64,000 nt of DNA. Origin: Chitinophaga solisilvae (GTDB lineage: Bacteria > Bacteroidota > Bacteroidia > Chitinophagales > Chitinophagaceae). Both the position numbers and the translations under genes were made by a program. The DNA lies in the NCBI RefSeq assembly GCF_009928525.1, contig NZ_JAABOK010000006.1, positions 62,001 to 126,000 on the forward strand, in the 5' to 3' direction. Under the pieces are notes generated by a model. The model worked only from the letters and a program-made list of their open reading frames with translations, was not told the DNA's origin and made no database searches. This document shows positions 17,106 through 26,080 of the stretch, one piece after another (the stretch's first letter is position 1; the number at the start of each line of letters is the position of its first letter).

Positions 17106-17627
17106 ACTACGGCGCTTTCAGTTTTTAATATGCGGTTAAGATAATCCGCTTCTTCTTAATTTTTTCAGAAAAGAAGAAACTACAAAAATCCATTATTTAT
17201 ACAAACTTCTTATATTTTGAAAAATATTCTTCTATTCATTTCAATTAAATAAAATTTATTAATTACTAGTGATAGTTGATGAAATATTTCATTATCTTGA
17301 TTTAGGCGTTTTTTATTATGAAACGGAGAAAACCATTACGGGCCACCTGTTATGCCTGCTACCATGGAATAGCCACCGGCGGTTCAGACAGATCTGATGC
17401 ACAGGCGTACGCATACCGGGTCAGTCAAACCTGGTTATGTCCGCAGCATACCAACCCGCTGTCAAAGGCTGACAGCCTGTCTCCCCGTCCCCAAAATTCA
17501 TTTTTTTAATTCGGGGAAAATAATACCTTTGCAATCCTTTTTGAGCAAAAAAGGCAGCTCTTTTTTATTATTCAAACGCCTCCCCGGGAAGCCGACGAAT
17601 AGCAAAAGTTCTTATTTTTATCCTTTT
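17106..17627. other. Intergenic region, ROK start to tRNA-Leu (no convincing gene)
   Basis: About 520 bp. The ROK-proximal half is very AT-rich and presumably holds its promoter. An open frame at 17318-17509 (63 codons, rich in Cys, Tyr and Arg) has no recognisable domain and is doubtful. A 7-bp hairpin (GCTGTCA/TGACAGC, 17458-17476) and an exact -7 box TACCTTTG at 17524-17531 precede the tRNA; the box is the likely tRNA-Leu promoter, with no clear -33 element. Confidence 0.5.
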
Positions 17628-17709
17628 CCGGGTGTGGTGAAATTGGTAGACATGCCAGACTTAGGATCTGGTGCCGCAAGGCATGGGGGTTCGAGTCCCT
17701 CCACCCGGA
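17628..17709 (+). tRNA. tRNA-Leu (anticodon TAG)
   Basis: The acceptor stem CCGGGTG pairs with CACCCGG and the discriminator is A. The D loop contains AAATTGGTAGA, typical of tRNA-Leu; the anticodon stem CCAGA/TCTGG carries the loop CTTAGGA (anticodon TAG). A class II variable arm (TGCCGCAAGGCA) and T arm GGGGG-TTCGAGT-CCCTC follow. No CCA is encoded. Confidence 0.95.
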
Positions 17710-17723
17710 CATATTCTATTATG

Positions 17724-17749
17724 TGGCAATGTGTCAATATGGCAATGTG
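17724..17749 (+). repeat. Short direct repeat TGGCAATGTG after tRNA-Leu
   Basis: The 10-mer TGGCAATGTG occurs at 17724-17733 and 17740-17749 (16-bp period), starting 15 bp after the tRNA. Function unknown; it may be a remnant of a larger intergenic repeat. Confidence 0.4.
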
Positions 17750-17924
17750 ATAATGCTATGCTTACCTTCACTTTCATTGTCACTGCAGTCGTATCAGACG
17801 CGCTCTCACTTAATTATCAGCTTTTTTAATCCTGCCATTCCTGCTTGCCGTTGTGACTTCATGGCAGAAAAATAAACAAGGAATCATTATTGCTTCTTAA
17901 AGAACATTTTTATACAATTCAATT

Positions 17925-19304
17925 ATGGCAACCGTTACCAGAGAAAACATTGGTTTATTGAACGATAAGATCACTGTGAAAGTGAGCCAGGAAGATTACC
18001 TTCCTAATTTTGACAAAGCAGTAAAGCAATTCAGCAAAAATGCAAACATACCCGGCTTCCGTAAAGGCATGGTACCTGCAGGTATGATTAAGAAGATGCA
18101 TGGTCCTGCTATTTTTGGCGACGAAGTGCTGAAAACAGTGGAAAAAGAACTGATGGGTTATGTACAGGCTGAAAAGCTGGATATCTTCGGTCAGCCTTTA
18201 TCTCTGGATAAAACTGCGAAAGACCTCGATTTCAGCAACCCTGCTGAATACGCATTCGAATTTGAAGTGGGTCTGAAACCTGCTTTCGAAGTTACTCCGC
18301 TGGAAAACAACAAAACCACCCTTACCAAATATAAAGTAACCGTTACCGATGAAATGGTAAACGATGAAATCCAGCGTTTACAGCTGAAAGGTGGTAAAAC
18401 TTCCGAGCCTGAAACAATCACTTCAGAAGATAATGTAATAAACGTTACATTCGAAGAAGCTGATGCAAAAGGCAACGTAGCGGAAGGTGGCATTACCAAA
18501 GAAAACGCCCTGCTGGTGAAATATTTCACCCCGGCTGTTCAGGCTGAACTGCAAGGCAAAAAAATCGGTGACAGCATCACCATTAAACTGGCTGACTCCT
18601 TTGACGAACAGCGTCTGGGCTGGATCCTGAAAGATCTGGGCTTCGCTGCTGACGATAAGGAAGCTGCACAGAAAACTTTCAAACTGGCGATCACTAAAGT
18701 GACCCTGATTGAAAAAAGAGAACTGAACGAAGAATTCTTCAAAGAAGTTTATCCTGCTGAAAGCATCACAACAGAAGAAGCTTTCCGCGCTAAACTGAAA
18801 GAAGAAATCGGCAAGTACTGGGACAACGAAAGCCGTAACCACATGCACAACGACCTGTTCGAAGTGCTGGTACATGAAACTCCTATCGAATTACCGAAAG
18901 AGTTCCTGAAACGCTGGTTACAGGTTGGCGGTGAAAAACCTAAAACTGCTGAAGAAGCAGAAAAAGAATTCCCCGGCTTTGACCACCAACTGCGCTGGAC
19001 GCTGATCAGCGATAAACTGGTTCGTGAAAATAAACTGGAAGTTTCTTTCGAAGATCTGAGAGAAAGTGCCAAACAAAAAGTACTGGGCTACTATGGCGGC
19101 GCCGCTGCAGATGGAGCAGAATGGCTGGATAGCTACCTGGATCGCCTGTTACAGGATGAAAAATTTGTTGACCAGACTTACCGTGAAATGATCACCACCA
19201 AGTTATTTGACTGGGCGGAAAGCAAGGTGACCGTGAAAGAAGAGGAAATCAAAGCAGACGATTTTGTTAATTTACCTCATAAACATCACCATCATGAACA
19301 TTAA
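17925..19304 (+). CDS. tig: Trigger factor, ribosome-associated chaperone
   Basis: 459 residues, near the usual length. The N-terminal ribosome-binding domain has the signature IPGFRKGMVP (about 43-52). A degenerate FKBP-like region (about 165-260) and the helical C-terminal chaperone arms follow. It binds nascent chains at the exit tunnel. Together with clpP and clpX downstream this is the classical tig-clpP-clpX order. The C-terminus ends in a His-rich tail, PHKHHHHEH, encoded by the same bases as the clpP start (11-bp overlap). The tail could bind metal or be a by-product of the overlap; both are inference. Confidence 0.93.
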   Translation: MATVTRENIGLLNDKITVKVSQEDYLPNFDKAVKQFSKNANIPGFRKGMVPAGMIKKMHGPAIFGDEVLKTVEKELMGYVQAEKLDIFGQPLSLDKTAKDLDFSNPAEYAFEFEVGLKPAFEVTPLENNKTTLTKYKVTVTDEMVNDEIQRLQLKGGKTSEPETITSEDNVINVTFEEADAKGNVAEGGITKENALLVKYFTPAVQAELQGKKIGDSITIKLADSFDEQRLGWILKDLGFAADDKEAAQKTFKLAITKVTLIEKRELNEEFFKEVYPAESITTEEAFRAKLKEEIGKYWDNESRNHMHNDLFEVLVHETPIELPKEFLKRWLQVGGEKPKTAEEAEKEFPGFDHQLRWTLISDKLVRENKLEVSFEDLRESAKQKVLGYYGGAAADGAEWLDSYLDRLLQDEKFVDQTYREMITTKLFDWAESKVTVKEEEIKADDFVNLPHKHHHHEH

Positions 19305-19998
19305 TAACGATGAATTCAGAAAATATGCCATCAAGCATCGTGGAATCAGCAGCCTGGTAGTAGATAGCTATGCTAAAAGTCACCAGATTAACAGCCTGAC
19401 TCCATATATCCTCGAAGAGCGCCAGATGAACATGACACAGATGGACGTTTTCTCCAGGCTGATGGCTGATCGTATTATTTTCCTGGGAGATCCCGTTAAC
19501 GACTACGTGGCTAACGTAATTACCGCGCAGCTGTTATTCCTGGAGTCTTCCGACCGTAACCGTGATATACAGATGTACATCAATAGCCCCGGAGGCAGCG
19601 TGTATGCCGGCCTGGGTATTTATGATACCATGCAGATCATTTCTCCTGATGTTGCTACTATCTGCACCGGTATGGCGGCCTCCTTCGGCGCTGTACTCCT
19701 GGTAGCCGGCACAAAAGGCAAACGTACTGCCCTGAAACACGCCCGCGTAATGATTCACCAGCCTCACGGCGGCGCTGAAGGTCAGACTTCTGACATCGAA
19801 ATCACTGCCCGTGAGTTCGTTAAGCTCAAAAAAGAACTGAACGAAATCATTGCCGGCCACTGCGGTCAACCCGTGAAAAAAGTGGAAAAAGATTCTGACC
19901 GTGACTACTGGATGACCGCTGACGAAGCGAAAGAATACGGCATCATCGATGACGTACTCCAGAAAAATCCTAAGAAACAACTGGATACTCCACAATAA
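19294..19998 (+). CDS. clpP: ATP-dependent Clp protease proteolytic subunit
   Basis: 234 residues from the ATG at 19294. The catalytic triad is visible: S130 (GMAASFGAVLL), H155 (MIHQPHGG) and D204 (SDRDYW). It forms the tetradecameric protease chamber fed by ClpX. The start at 19294 was preferred over the longer frame from 19264, whose extra 10 codons are a shadow of the trigger factor end. The 11-bp overlap with tig suggests translational coupling. A terminator follows, so clpX has its own promoter. Confidence 0.93.
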   Translation: MNINNDEFRKYAIKHRGISSLVVDSYAKSHQINSLTPYILEERQMNMTQMDVFSRLMADRIIFLGDPVNDYVANVITAQLLFLESSDRNRDIQMYINSPGGSVYAGLGIYDTMQIISPDVATICTGMAASFGAVLLVAGTKGKRTALKHARVMIHQPHGGAEGQTSDIEITAREFVKLKKELNEIIAGHCGQPVKKVEKDSDRDYWMTADEAKEYGIIDDVLQKNPKKQLDTPQ

Positions 19999-20044
19999 TT
20001 CCGGTTATCCGGACAATCAGGCGAATCCTGGTTAAGACAATTTT

Positions 20045-20076
20045 AACAGTCCCGCCTGTGGCGGGGCTGTTTTATT
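20045..20076 (+). terminator. Intrinsic terminator between clpP and clpX
   Basis: The stem AACAGTCCCGCC pairs with GGCGGGGCTGTT (one T-G) around a TGT loop and is followed by TTATTTTA. It separates tig-clpP from clpX. Confidence 0.8.
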
Positions 20077-20101
20077 TTACCTCCTACCCGGATTTTTAGT
20101 G

Positions 20102-20109
20102 TAAATTTG
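20102..20109 (+). promoter_or_regulatory. Putative clpX -7 promoter box
   Basis: TAAATTTG matches TAnnTTTG exactly, between the clpP terminator and the clpX start codon at 20169, giving a leader of about 50 nt. A -33 element is not obvious. Confidence 0.5.
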
Positions 20110-20168
20110 TAACCCTGTAATATCATTGCAGGCAATGACAGATTCGTCGAAAAATAACTTATTCTGAA

Positions 20169-21413
20169 ATGAAAGAATCGAAAATTCGTTGTTCCTTCTG
20201 CAACCGCTCCAAAGATGATGTGCAGATACTGATTGCGGGCGCCGAAGGACATATCTGTGAAAACTGTGTCGCCAACGCACAGGAAATTATTGACGCGGAG
20301 CTGTTCTCTCCCGGCAAGAAACCTGCATCCTCCGGCGCTGCCAGCGTAATGCCCAAAGTGGCTAAACCCGTGGAACTTAAAAAGTTCCTGGATGAATACG
20401 TTATCGGACAGGACGATGCCAAAAAAATCCTGGCTGTAGCTGTATACAATCACTATAAAAGACTGAACCAGCAAATAGGCGACGATGAAGTGGAAATCGA
20501 AAAATCCAATATCATCATGGTAGGTGAAACCGGTACCGGTAAAACCCTCCTGGCCAAATCCATCGCCAAACAGCTGAACGTTCCGTTCACCATCGTGGAT
20601 GCTACCGTATTCACCGAAGCCGGCTACGTAGGCGAAGACGTGGAAAGTATCCTCAGCCGCCTGCTCCAGGTATGTAACTACGACGTGGAAGCTGCTGAAC
20701 GCGGTATCGTTTACATCGATGAAATCGATAAAATCGCCCGCAAAAACGATAACCCTTCCATCACCCGCGATGTAAGCGGCGAAGGCGTGCAGCAAGGTCT
20801 GCTTAAACTGCTGGAAGGTGCAGAAGTACTGGTACCTCCGCAGGGCGGCCGTAAACACCCGGAACAAAAACTTATCAAACTCAACACCAGCAATATCCTG
20901 TTCATCTGCGGCGGCGCTTTCGATGGTATCGACAGAATCATCAGCAGAAGAGTACAGACGCATTCCATCGGCTTTACCGTTAACAAGGAAAAAGAAGAAG
21001 AAAGCAGGAAACAAATACTCCGCTATGTGAACTCCCAGGATCTCAAATCCTTCGGACTCATTCCGGAACTCCTGGGCCGACTGCCGGTAGTTACCTACCT
21101 CAACTCCCTGGACAGAGATACGCTGAAAGCCATCCTCACCACACCGAAAAATGCACTGATCAAACAGTACAAAAAACTGTTTGCCATCGAAAATATCGAT
21201 CTGCAGGTGGATGATGAGGCAGTAGAATATATTGTAGACAAAGCCATGGAATACAAACTGGGTGCACGCGGCCTCCGCTCCATCTGCGAAGTGGTACTCA
21301 GCGACGCCATGTACGAACTGCCATCCAGCAACGAATCCGCTTTTGCCCTGACCAAAGAATATGCGCAGGCCAAACTGGAACAGTCTACCCTGGTGAAATT
21401 AAAAGTAGCGTAA
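20169..21413 (+). CDS. clpX: ATP-dependent Clp protease ATP-binding subunit ClpX
   Basis: 414 residues. The N-terminal zinc-binding domain has C8, C11, C30 and C33. The AAA+ domain has Walker A GETGTGKT (119-126), Walker [10 protein letters not shown], a pore-loop-like GYVGED and the sensor 2 GARGLR. It unfolds substrates and threads them into ClpP. It is transcribed from its own -7 box after the clpP terminator. Confidence 0.96.
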   Translation: MKESKIRCSFCNRSKDDVQILIAGAEGHICENCVANAQEIIDAELFSPGKKPASSGAASVMPKVAKPVELKKFLDEYVIGQDDAKKILAVAVYNHYKRLNQQIGDDEVEIEKSNIIMVGETGTGKTLLAKSIAKQLNVPFTIVDATVFTEAGYVGEDVESILSRLLQVCNYDVEAAERGIVYIDEIDKIARKNDNPSITRDVSGEGVQQGLLKLLEGAEVLVPPQGGRKHPEQKLIKLNTSNILFICGGAFDGIDRIISRRVQTHSIGFTVNKEKEEESRKQILRYVNSQDLKSFGLIPELLGRLPVVTYLNSLDRDTLKAILTTPKNALIKQYKKLFAIENIDLQVDDEAVEYIVDKAMEYKLGARGLRSICEVVLSDAMYELPSSNESAFALTKEYAQAKLEQSTLVKLKVA

Positions 21414-21435
21414 TAACCAATAAAACCCTTTTTTT

Positions 21436-21636
21436 ATGCAGGAACTCATTCAGCAATTACAGGCGAAGGCCGGACTTACTCCTGAGCAGGCTGCTCAGTC
21501 CATCGAAGTGATAAAGGAATATGTGAAAGGTAAGCTCCCTCCCTTTATCGCAGGTACTGTAGACAACTGGTTTGCAGGCATGTCTAAATCTGATGAAGGC
21601 AAAAAAGAAGGTCAGGCCAGTGATTTCCTGATTTAA
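21436..21636 (+). CDS. Small conserved helical protein of unknown function
   Basis: 66 residues, 22 bp after clpX on the same strand. It is predicted mostly helical: an amphipathic N-terminal half (LIQQLQAKAGLTPEQAAQSIEVI) and a KGKLPPFIAG turn, with a polar C-terminus. The LTPEQAAQ-KGKLPP pattern resembles short DUF2267/DUF2780-like proteins, but I cannot assign it firmly. There is no signal or membrane segment. It could be a ClpX substrate or adaptor only by location, which is weak evidence. Confidence 0.65.
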   Translation: MQELIQQLQAKAGLTPEQAAQSIEVIKEYVKGKLPPFIAGTVDNWFAGMSKSDEGKKEGQASDFLI

Positions 21637-21637
21637 G

Positions 21638-21768
21638 ATTTTATTATTTTATTATTTGAGATTTGAGATTTGAGATTTGACCTGAGCGGATAAAAAAATG
21701 CAGCGGATGTTCTCCGCTGCATTTTTTTATCCGCTCAGGTCAAATCTCAAATAACCAAATAATAAAAT
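21638..21768. repeat. Heptamer-armed palindrome with nested terminator, family 2, copy G
   Basis: It fills almost the whole gap between two convergent genes. A perfect 36-bp inner arm (21672-21707 with 21713-21748, 5-nt loop) is flanked by AT-rich arms. The left flank has extra TGAGATT 7-bp units relative to the right one. The centre, A7-TGCAGCGGA hairpin TCCGCTGCA-T7, is a bidirectional intrinsic terminator. It shares the TTATTTGAGATTTG flank with the element at 62103-62198. Confidence 0.8.
21692..21728. terminator. Bidirectional terminator core
   Basis: Seven A, a GC-rich stem TGCAGCGGA/TCCGCTGCA with a 5-nt loop, then seven T. It works on either strand and serves the clpX-side gene (+) and the cytochrome gene (-). 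Confidence 0.85.
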
Positions 21769-21778
21769 TTCCCCATAC

Positions 21779-22654
21779 TTAGAGGCTGCTGAGATACCGG
21801 AAAAGGGCTTTGAGTTCTTCGTCGGTGTATTGGGAGGTCATGGACCAGGGCATGTCTTTATTTTCCAGTTGTTTGCCTTCGGGTGTTCTGCCGGTGCGCA
21901 AAGTGGAAATAAAGCCCGATTCCGTCCATTTTCCCAGATTGCCCCTGGAGGTAATATCCGCCACCCTTTTTCCGCCCGGAATGGGGCTTTCTCCCCCTGT
22001 TAAATGAGGATTATGACAGCCGGTACAGGACACCGACAGATAAGCGCCGTATTCTTTCGTGGCAGCTGGCGCCATTACTGCAGGCTGACGAAACCTGTGA
22101 TCTACCTTTTGTGCCGGAAACAGCGGCATTTTACCCAGTACCGTAAGTACCCTGCCTACCGGGCCGGCATGTGTACGGGGCAGCTCCCGGTCAACCGGCG
22201 GCTGCGCCTTACAAAATGCAATGATCGCTGCTATGTCCTGGTCTGATAACCGGGCATACTCATAAGATGGCATCAGCAGCAGGGATTTCCCCTCATGGCT
22301 CACCCCGTGCCGAAGTGCCAGTAACCAGTCGCGGGTACTGTATCCGGGCCTTAAACCACCTTTTCCGGTGGTCAGGTTAGCGCCGGCAAAATAGCCGATG
22401 AGCGGATCATCCAGGAAGGTTTTTCCGGCCAGGTTTTTATCATGACAATCACTGCATCCCTTAATTGTAAAAAGGTGTTCTCCGGCCGCGATGGCAGCAG
22501 CGTCCGTCGGGATGGGAATTTCGCGCAGCTGTATGGCATAGCGTGTGTTTTGCTGCCGGTTGAATAAAAAGGTGAAGATGCTGTAAGCAATAACGAACAT
22601 GACGACAAGGCACAGCAATGCTATGCCGGTCCATTTAAGGATTCGGGCTAACAT
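21779..22654 (-). CDS. Membrane-anchored diheme c-type cytochrome
   Basis: 291 residues. One N-terminal membrane segment (about 9-31; CLVVMFVIAYSIFTFLF) anchors it. Two heme-binding motifs, CSDCH and CTGCH, define two cytochrome c domains. Probable distal Met ligands are in the segments near LLLMPSYEYA and NKDMPWSM. Such proteins pass electrons in the periplasm to a dehydrogenase or oxidase; no partner is adjacent. The upstream region has a -7 box and two strong palindromes, so expression may be regulated. Confidence 0.85.
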   Translation of the reverse strand: MLARILKWTGIALLCLVVMFVIAYSIFTFLFNRQQNTRYAIQLREIPIPTDAAAIAAGEHLFTIKGCSDCHDKNLAGKTFLDDPLIGYFAGANLTTGKGGLRPGYSTRDWLLALRHGVSHEGKSLLLMPSYEYARLSDQDIAAIIAFCKAQPPVDRELPRTHAGPVGRVLTVLGKMPLFPAQKVDHRFRQPAVMAPAATKEYGAYLSVSCTGCHNPHLTGGESPIPGGKRVADITSRGNLGKWTESGFISTLRTGRTPEGKQLENKDMPWSMTSQYTDEELKALFRYLSSL

Positions 22655-23117
22655 ACAAATAATGCTTAATGAAGAAAAGTTTTTACGCGTACAAAATTAA
22701 GCGGGATGTATGTCTCCCGTTTCAGTACTACTACTGATTTTTGGGGGTTAAACGTAGTACTGATGGTGGTGGAGCGTAGGTTCAGGTAAATAACGTGGAT
22801 TACAGGTCCTGTAATCTTTATCTGGTTTGCAGATTGAAGCTCTTTCTGGTTATAGAAAAGCACCCGGGTTAAAGGGTGCTTTCCTGAGAGTAAAAGTGTT
22901 TCAAATCTTTCTTGATTTTTGTGTTAAGGTTGATAAACGGTAAAGAGTGATGAATTAACCCAAATTTAACGTTCCTTTTGCAATATCAAATAACACTAAA
23001 GGGGTAATATTTCATTTAATTGTCAAAAAAGATGAATGGTTTGCACCTTCGGTTTTTTTACATTAAAAAAATATCATCCTTACAATCAAATAAGAATCAA
23101 TAACAAAAACGATATAG
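22655..23117. promoter_or_regulatory. Intergenic region upstream of cytochrome c with palindromic sites
   Basis: 463 bp with no convincing gene; a 65-codon frame on the minus strand looks non-coding. A minus-strand -7 box TAATTTTG lies at 22699-22692, about 38 bp before the cytochrome start. Further upstream are the inverted repeat CAGTACTAC/GTAGTACTG (22723-22731 and 22754-22762) and the near-perfect 19-bp palindrome GATTACAGG-T-CCTGTAATC (22798-22816). The second resembles a dimeric regulator site. The rest is AT-rich. Confidence 0.5.
22857..22882 (-). terminator. Terminator downstream of acyl-CoA dehydrogenase
   Basis: AAAGCACCC pairs with GGGTGCTTT around an 8-nt loop. On the minus strand it is followed by a weak T-rich run. 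It is the first stable hairpin past the acyl-CoA dehydrogenase stop, about 235 bp away. Confidence 0.45.
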
Positions 23118-24257
23118 CTATTTCAATGATTCTCTGGCGATAACGATTTTTTGAATTTCAGAGGTCCCTTCTCCGATGGTGCATAATTTTGCATCACGAT
23201 AATATTTTTCCACCGGGAAATCTTTCGTGTAGCCGTAGCCACCGAAAATCTGTACGGCATCGTTGGCTGTTTTCACCGCTACTTCCGACGCATAGTATTT
23301 GGCGATGGCTGCTTCACGGGTCATTTTCACCTTTCTGTTCTTCATGTCTGCTGCCTGGAGCGTCAGTAATTCCGCGGCTTCTATTTCGGTAGCCATATCT
23401 GCCAGTTTGAAAGAGATGCCCTGGAAGGAGGCGATCGGCTGATCAAACTGGTAGCGCTCCTGCGCATATTTCAGGGCTGCATCGCGGGCGCCTTTGGCGA
23501 TGCCGAGAGACAGGGCAGCGATAGAAATGCGGCCACCGTCCAGAACTTTCATGGACTGGATAAAGCCATCTCCCACTTCGCCGAGTACATTGGCTGCCGG
23601 CACGCGGCAATTGTCAAATATCATTTCTGCCGTTTCGGAGGCGCGCATACCGAGTTTATTTTCTTTTTTGCCGCCGCTGAAACCGGGGGTTCCCTTTTCT
23701 ACCACAAAGGCCGTCATACCGTGGCTGTCTCTGACATCGCCGGTACGGGCTATGACTACAGCCACATCACAGCTTTTGCCGTGCGTGATCCAGCATTTGG
23801 TACCGTTGATGATCCAGTCGTCCCCGTCTTTTTTAGCCACGCACTTCATGTTCATGGCATCGGAGCCGGTATTGGGTTCTGTTAGTCCCCATGCTCCCAA
23901 CCATTCTGCGGTGGCCAGTTTGGGCAGGTAGCGCTGTTTCTGTTCTTCATTGCCGAACTGCAGAATGTGTCCGGTGCATAACGAGTTATGTGCAGCCACA
24001 CTGAGGCCGATAGCTCCGCAAAACCTGGCGATTTCGCTGACTACGGTTACGTACTCCAGGTAGCTGAGACCGCTGCCGCCGTATTCCTGCGGCACCAGTA
24101 CTCCCATCAATCCCAGTTCCCCCAGTTGCCTGAATAATGACACAGGAAATTCCTGTGTTTCATCCCACTCCAACACGTGCGGTGCGATGTGTGTTTTTCC
24201 GAAGTCCCGGATCATCTGGGCAATCTGTTGCTGCATATCCGTTGGCTCAAAATTCAT
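23118..24257 (-). CDS. Acyl-CoA dehydrogenase
   Basis: 379 residues, the family's normal length. FAD-binding segments (WGLTEPNTGSDA, WITHGKSCDVAVV) and the catalytic Glu in GEGTSEIQ (E363, the position used by short/branched-chain enzymes) are visible, as is IFGGYGYTKDFPVEKYYRD. It oxidises an acyl-CoA to the 2-enoyl-CoA and passes electrons to ETF. The chain-length class (butyryl, 2-methylbutyryl or isovaleryl) cannot be fixed from sequence alone. It is the last gene of a possible minus-strand operon with the HhH, MBL, small conserved and porX genes. Confidence 0.92.
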   Translation of the reverse strand: MNFEPTDMQQQIAQMIRDFGKTHIAPHVLEWDETQEFPVSLFRQLGELGLMGVLVPQEYGGSGLSYLEYVTVVSEIARFCGAIGLSVAAHNSLCTGHILQFGNEEQKQRYLPKLATAEWLGAWGLTEPNTGSDAMNMKCVAKKDGDDWIINGTKCWITHGKSCDVAVVIARTGDVRDSHGMTAFVVEKGTPGFSGGKKENKLGMRASETAEMIFDNCRVPAANVLGEVGDGFIQSMKVLDGGRISIAALSLGIAKGARDAALKYAQERYQFDQPIASFQGISFKLADMATEIEAAELLTLQAADMKNRKVKMTREAAIAKYYASEVAVKTANDAVQIFGGYGYTKDFPVEKYYRDAKLCTIGEGTSEIQKIVIARESLK

Positions 24258-24268
24258 AACGTGCGGGT

Positions 24269-25225
24269 TTAAAAAGTGATAACAATGTAAGGTTCAATTT
24301 TACGATAAATAATTTCATCCACCAACGGCAGGCTGCGAAGCTCGTCAACACGCCTGAAACCCGCATGGGCACTGCGATACTGAACAATCAGACGGGCCAG
24401 TTTATAACGTATATATGGATGAGCCGCCAAAGATTTTTCATCTGTGAGGTTGAGGTCTATTTTTTTTAGAGAACCATCACCGATCTTCAAAAAAGGTTGA
24501 ATTTTTTGAAATGTACTGTCAGGCAAACCGTAGCACTCCCCCACCTGCGATATGGCAAAGAAGCCGCCCAGCTTATCCCGGAAGGCAGTAATACGCCGGG
24601 CATAACCCGGCCCGATTCCTGGCAGCAGCTGCCATGCAATAGTATCTGCCGTATTGATATCAATGACTGCCGGCAGTTTGCGCGGTGGGCCTCCGCTGCG
24701 TTCCGTTCGCTTGTATGCGGACTGATAACCGCTGTGGTAAACGGTATCAGTATACCGGGTGCGATGATATGGCCGTCCGGCAGCAGCAATTTTCACATAG
24801 GGTATCAGCCGTGTGCAGGTTGCAGCCGTCAATCCATAGATCCGCTGCAGGTCCGCCGCTTCGCGGAAACGCCCGCCCTTCTCCCGGAAACGCTGAATAG
24901 TTGCTGCCGTACGGGCAGGCACGCCTAATTGTTCCCAGCCGCTGACCGGCAAGGTATTCGGATCAAAATAAAACAAGGCTCCGGTGGAAACGGCCACCTC
25001 TTCCCTCCGCCCTGCTGTTACAGCGGGAGCATCCGGTTTGCGCTGCGCTTCAAATGCCGTTACGGCTGCATGTAATGCCGTACTATCGCCCACGGTTACA
25101 CGCTGCAACGGGAACAGCATATCCGGCAGCCAGGCCGTCATCAACATGAGAGCTACCATTACCAGGATACCTATACGTTCCCTCGGCGAAAACCGCCACC
25201 ATTCCTTTACCGGAGCTTTCCACAT
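24269..25225 (-). CDS. Membrane-anchored ComEA-like helix-hairpin-helix protein
   Basis: 318 residues. One membrane segment (about 19-35) is followed by three helix-hairpin-helix units: near 90-145 (FDPNTLPVSGWEQLGV), near 190-245 (INTADTIAWQLLPGIGPGYARRI) and near 255-315 (DLNLTDEKSLAAHPYIR). HhH units bind DNA non-specifically. A membrane-anchored, ComEA-like layout suggests a role in DNA uptake or periplasmic DNA binding (inference). It lies 11 bp before the acyl-CoA dehydrogenase gene. Confidence 0.85.
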   Translation of the reverse strand: MWKAPVKEWWRFSPRERIGILVMVALMLMTAWLPDMLFPLQRVTVGDSTALHAAVTAFEAQRKPDAPAVTAGRREEVAVSTGALFYFDPNTLPVSGWEQLGVPARTAATIQRFREKGGRFREAADLQRIYGLTAATCTRLIPYVKIAAAGRPYHRTRYTDTVYHSGYQSAYKRTERSGGPPRKLPAVIDINTADTIAWQLLPGIGPGYARRITAFRDKLGGFFAISQVGECYGLPDSTFQKIQPFLKIGDGSLKKIDLNLTDEKSLAAHPYIRYKLARLIVQYRSAHAGFRRVDELRSLPLVDEIIYRKIEPYIVITF

Positions 25226-25292
25226 GGGCTAACATTTACAGTGGAAAATTACGGCCGTGAAAAATGAAGAATGTTAACCGGATGTGAAGAAG

Positions 25293-26054
25293 TTAAATTT
25301 CTATGGTCAGACCGTCATACGCCAGCGCCATGCCATCGGGCAGCTCTTTCATCACCTCGTCATGCAGTCCCATCTGGTGGCTGATATGCGTGAAATACAC
25401 CTGCGGCACTTCCAGTTCTTTGCCCAGCGCGATAGCTTCTTCCAGGGTAAAATGGGAAATATGTTTTTCCCTTCTCAGGGCATTCAGCACCAGTACCTTT
25501 GAGCCACGTATCTTCTCTTTCTCTTCCGGTGCAATGTAGTTGGCGTCTGTGATATAGGTAAAGTCATGTATGCGGAACCCCATGACCGGCATTTTGTAAT
25601 GCATTACCTGTATAGGCGTGATGGTGAGTCCGTTGATGGCAAACGGGGTATCGTCAATGGTTCTGAGGTTGATTTCCGGAATACCCGGATATTTAAATTC
25701 AGCGAAGGCGTATGCAAATTCACGCATGATAATATTCTGGGAAAATTCTGTGGCGTAAATATCAATGGCGCCCTGCTGAAAGTAGTTAAAGGCACGGATA
25801 TCGTCCATGCCTGCAATATGATCTTTATGAGAATGCGTAATCAGTACCGCTTCCAGGTGCTTCACGCCTGCGCGCAGCATCTGGTACCGGAAATCGGGGG
25901 TGGTATCCACTACAATATTCCCTTCGGGGGAAGAAATAAAAATGCTGCTCCTCAGTCGCTTGTCCTTTTTGTTGGCAGAGGTGCAAACCTCGCAGCCGCA
26001 AGCTATTACCGGTACTCCCTGCGATGTGCCTGTTCCGAGAAATGTAACTTTCAT
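25293..26054 (-). CDS. PhnP-like MBL-fold metallohydrolase
   Basis: 253 residues. The metallo-beta-lactamase signature is HSHKDHIAGMDD, with the leading GTGTSQGVP and further metal ligands in VVDTTPDF, YITDANYI and VYFTHISHQMG. The GTGTSQGVPVIACGCEVC start is shared with PhnP (phosphodiesterase on cyclic ribose phosphates) and related nucleases. Substrate unknown. It lies 26 bp downstream of the small conserved gene. Confidence 0.88.
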   Translation of the reverse strand: MKVTFLGTGTSQGVPVIACGCEVCTSANKKDKRLRSSIFISSPEGNIVVDTTPDFRYQMLRAGVKHLEAVLITHSHKDHIAGMDDIRAFNYFQQGAIDIYATEFSQNIIMREFAYAFAEFKYPGIPEINLRTIDDTPFAINGLTITPIQVMHYKMPVMGFRIHDFTYITDANYIAPEEKEKIRGSKVLVLNALRREKHISHFTLEEAIALGKELEVPQVYFTHISHQMGLHDEVMKELPDGMALAYDGLTIEI

Positions 26055-26080
26055 CCCGATGTTTGATTAGTGCTGGTTTA

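Noticed and set aside
17318-17509. Possible 63-codon gene before tRNA-Leu
   Set aside because: No domain, odd residue content rich in Cys, Tyr and Arg, and no promoter that is clearly its own; it overlaps the hairpin and lies just before the tRNA promoter box.
22666-22863. Open frame of 65 codons upstream of the cytochrome gene (minus)
   Set aside because: It runs across palindromes and the likely promoter, with no recognisable protein feature.
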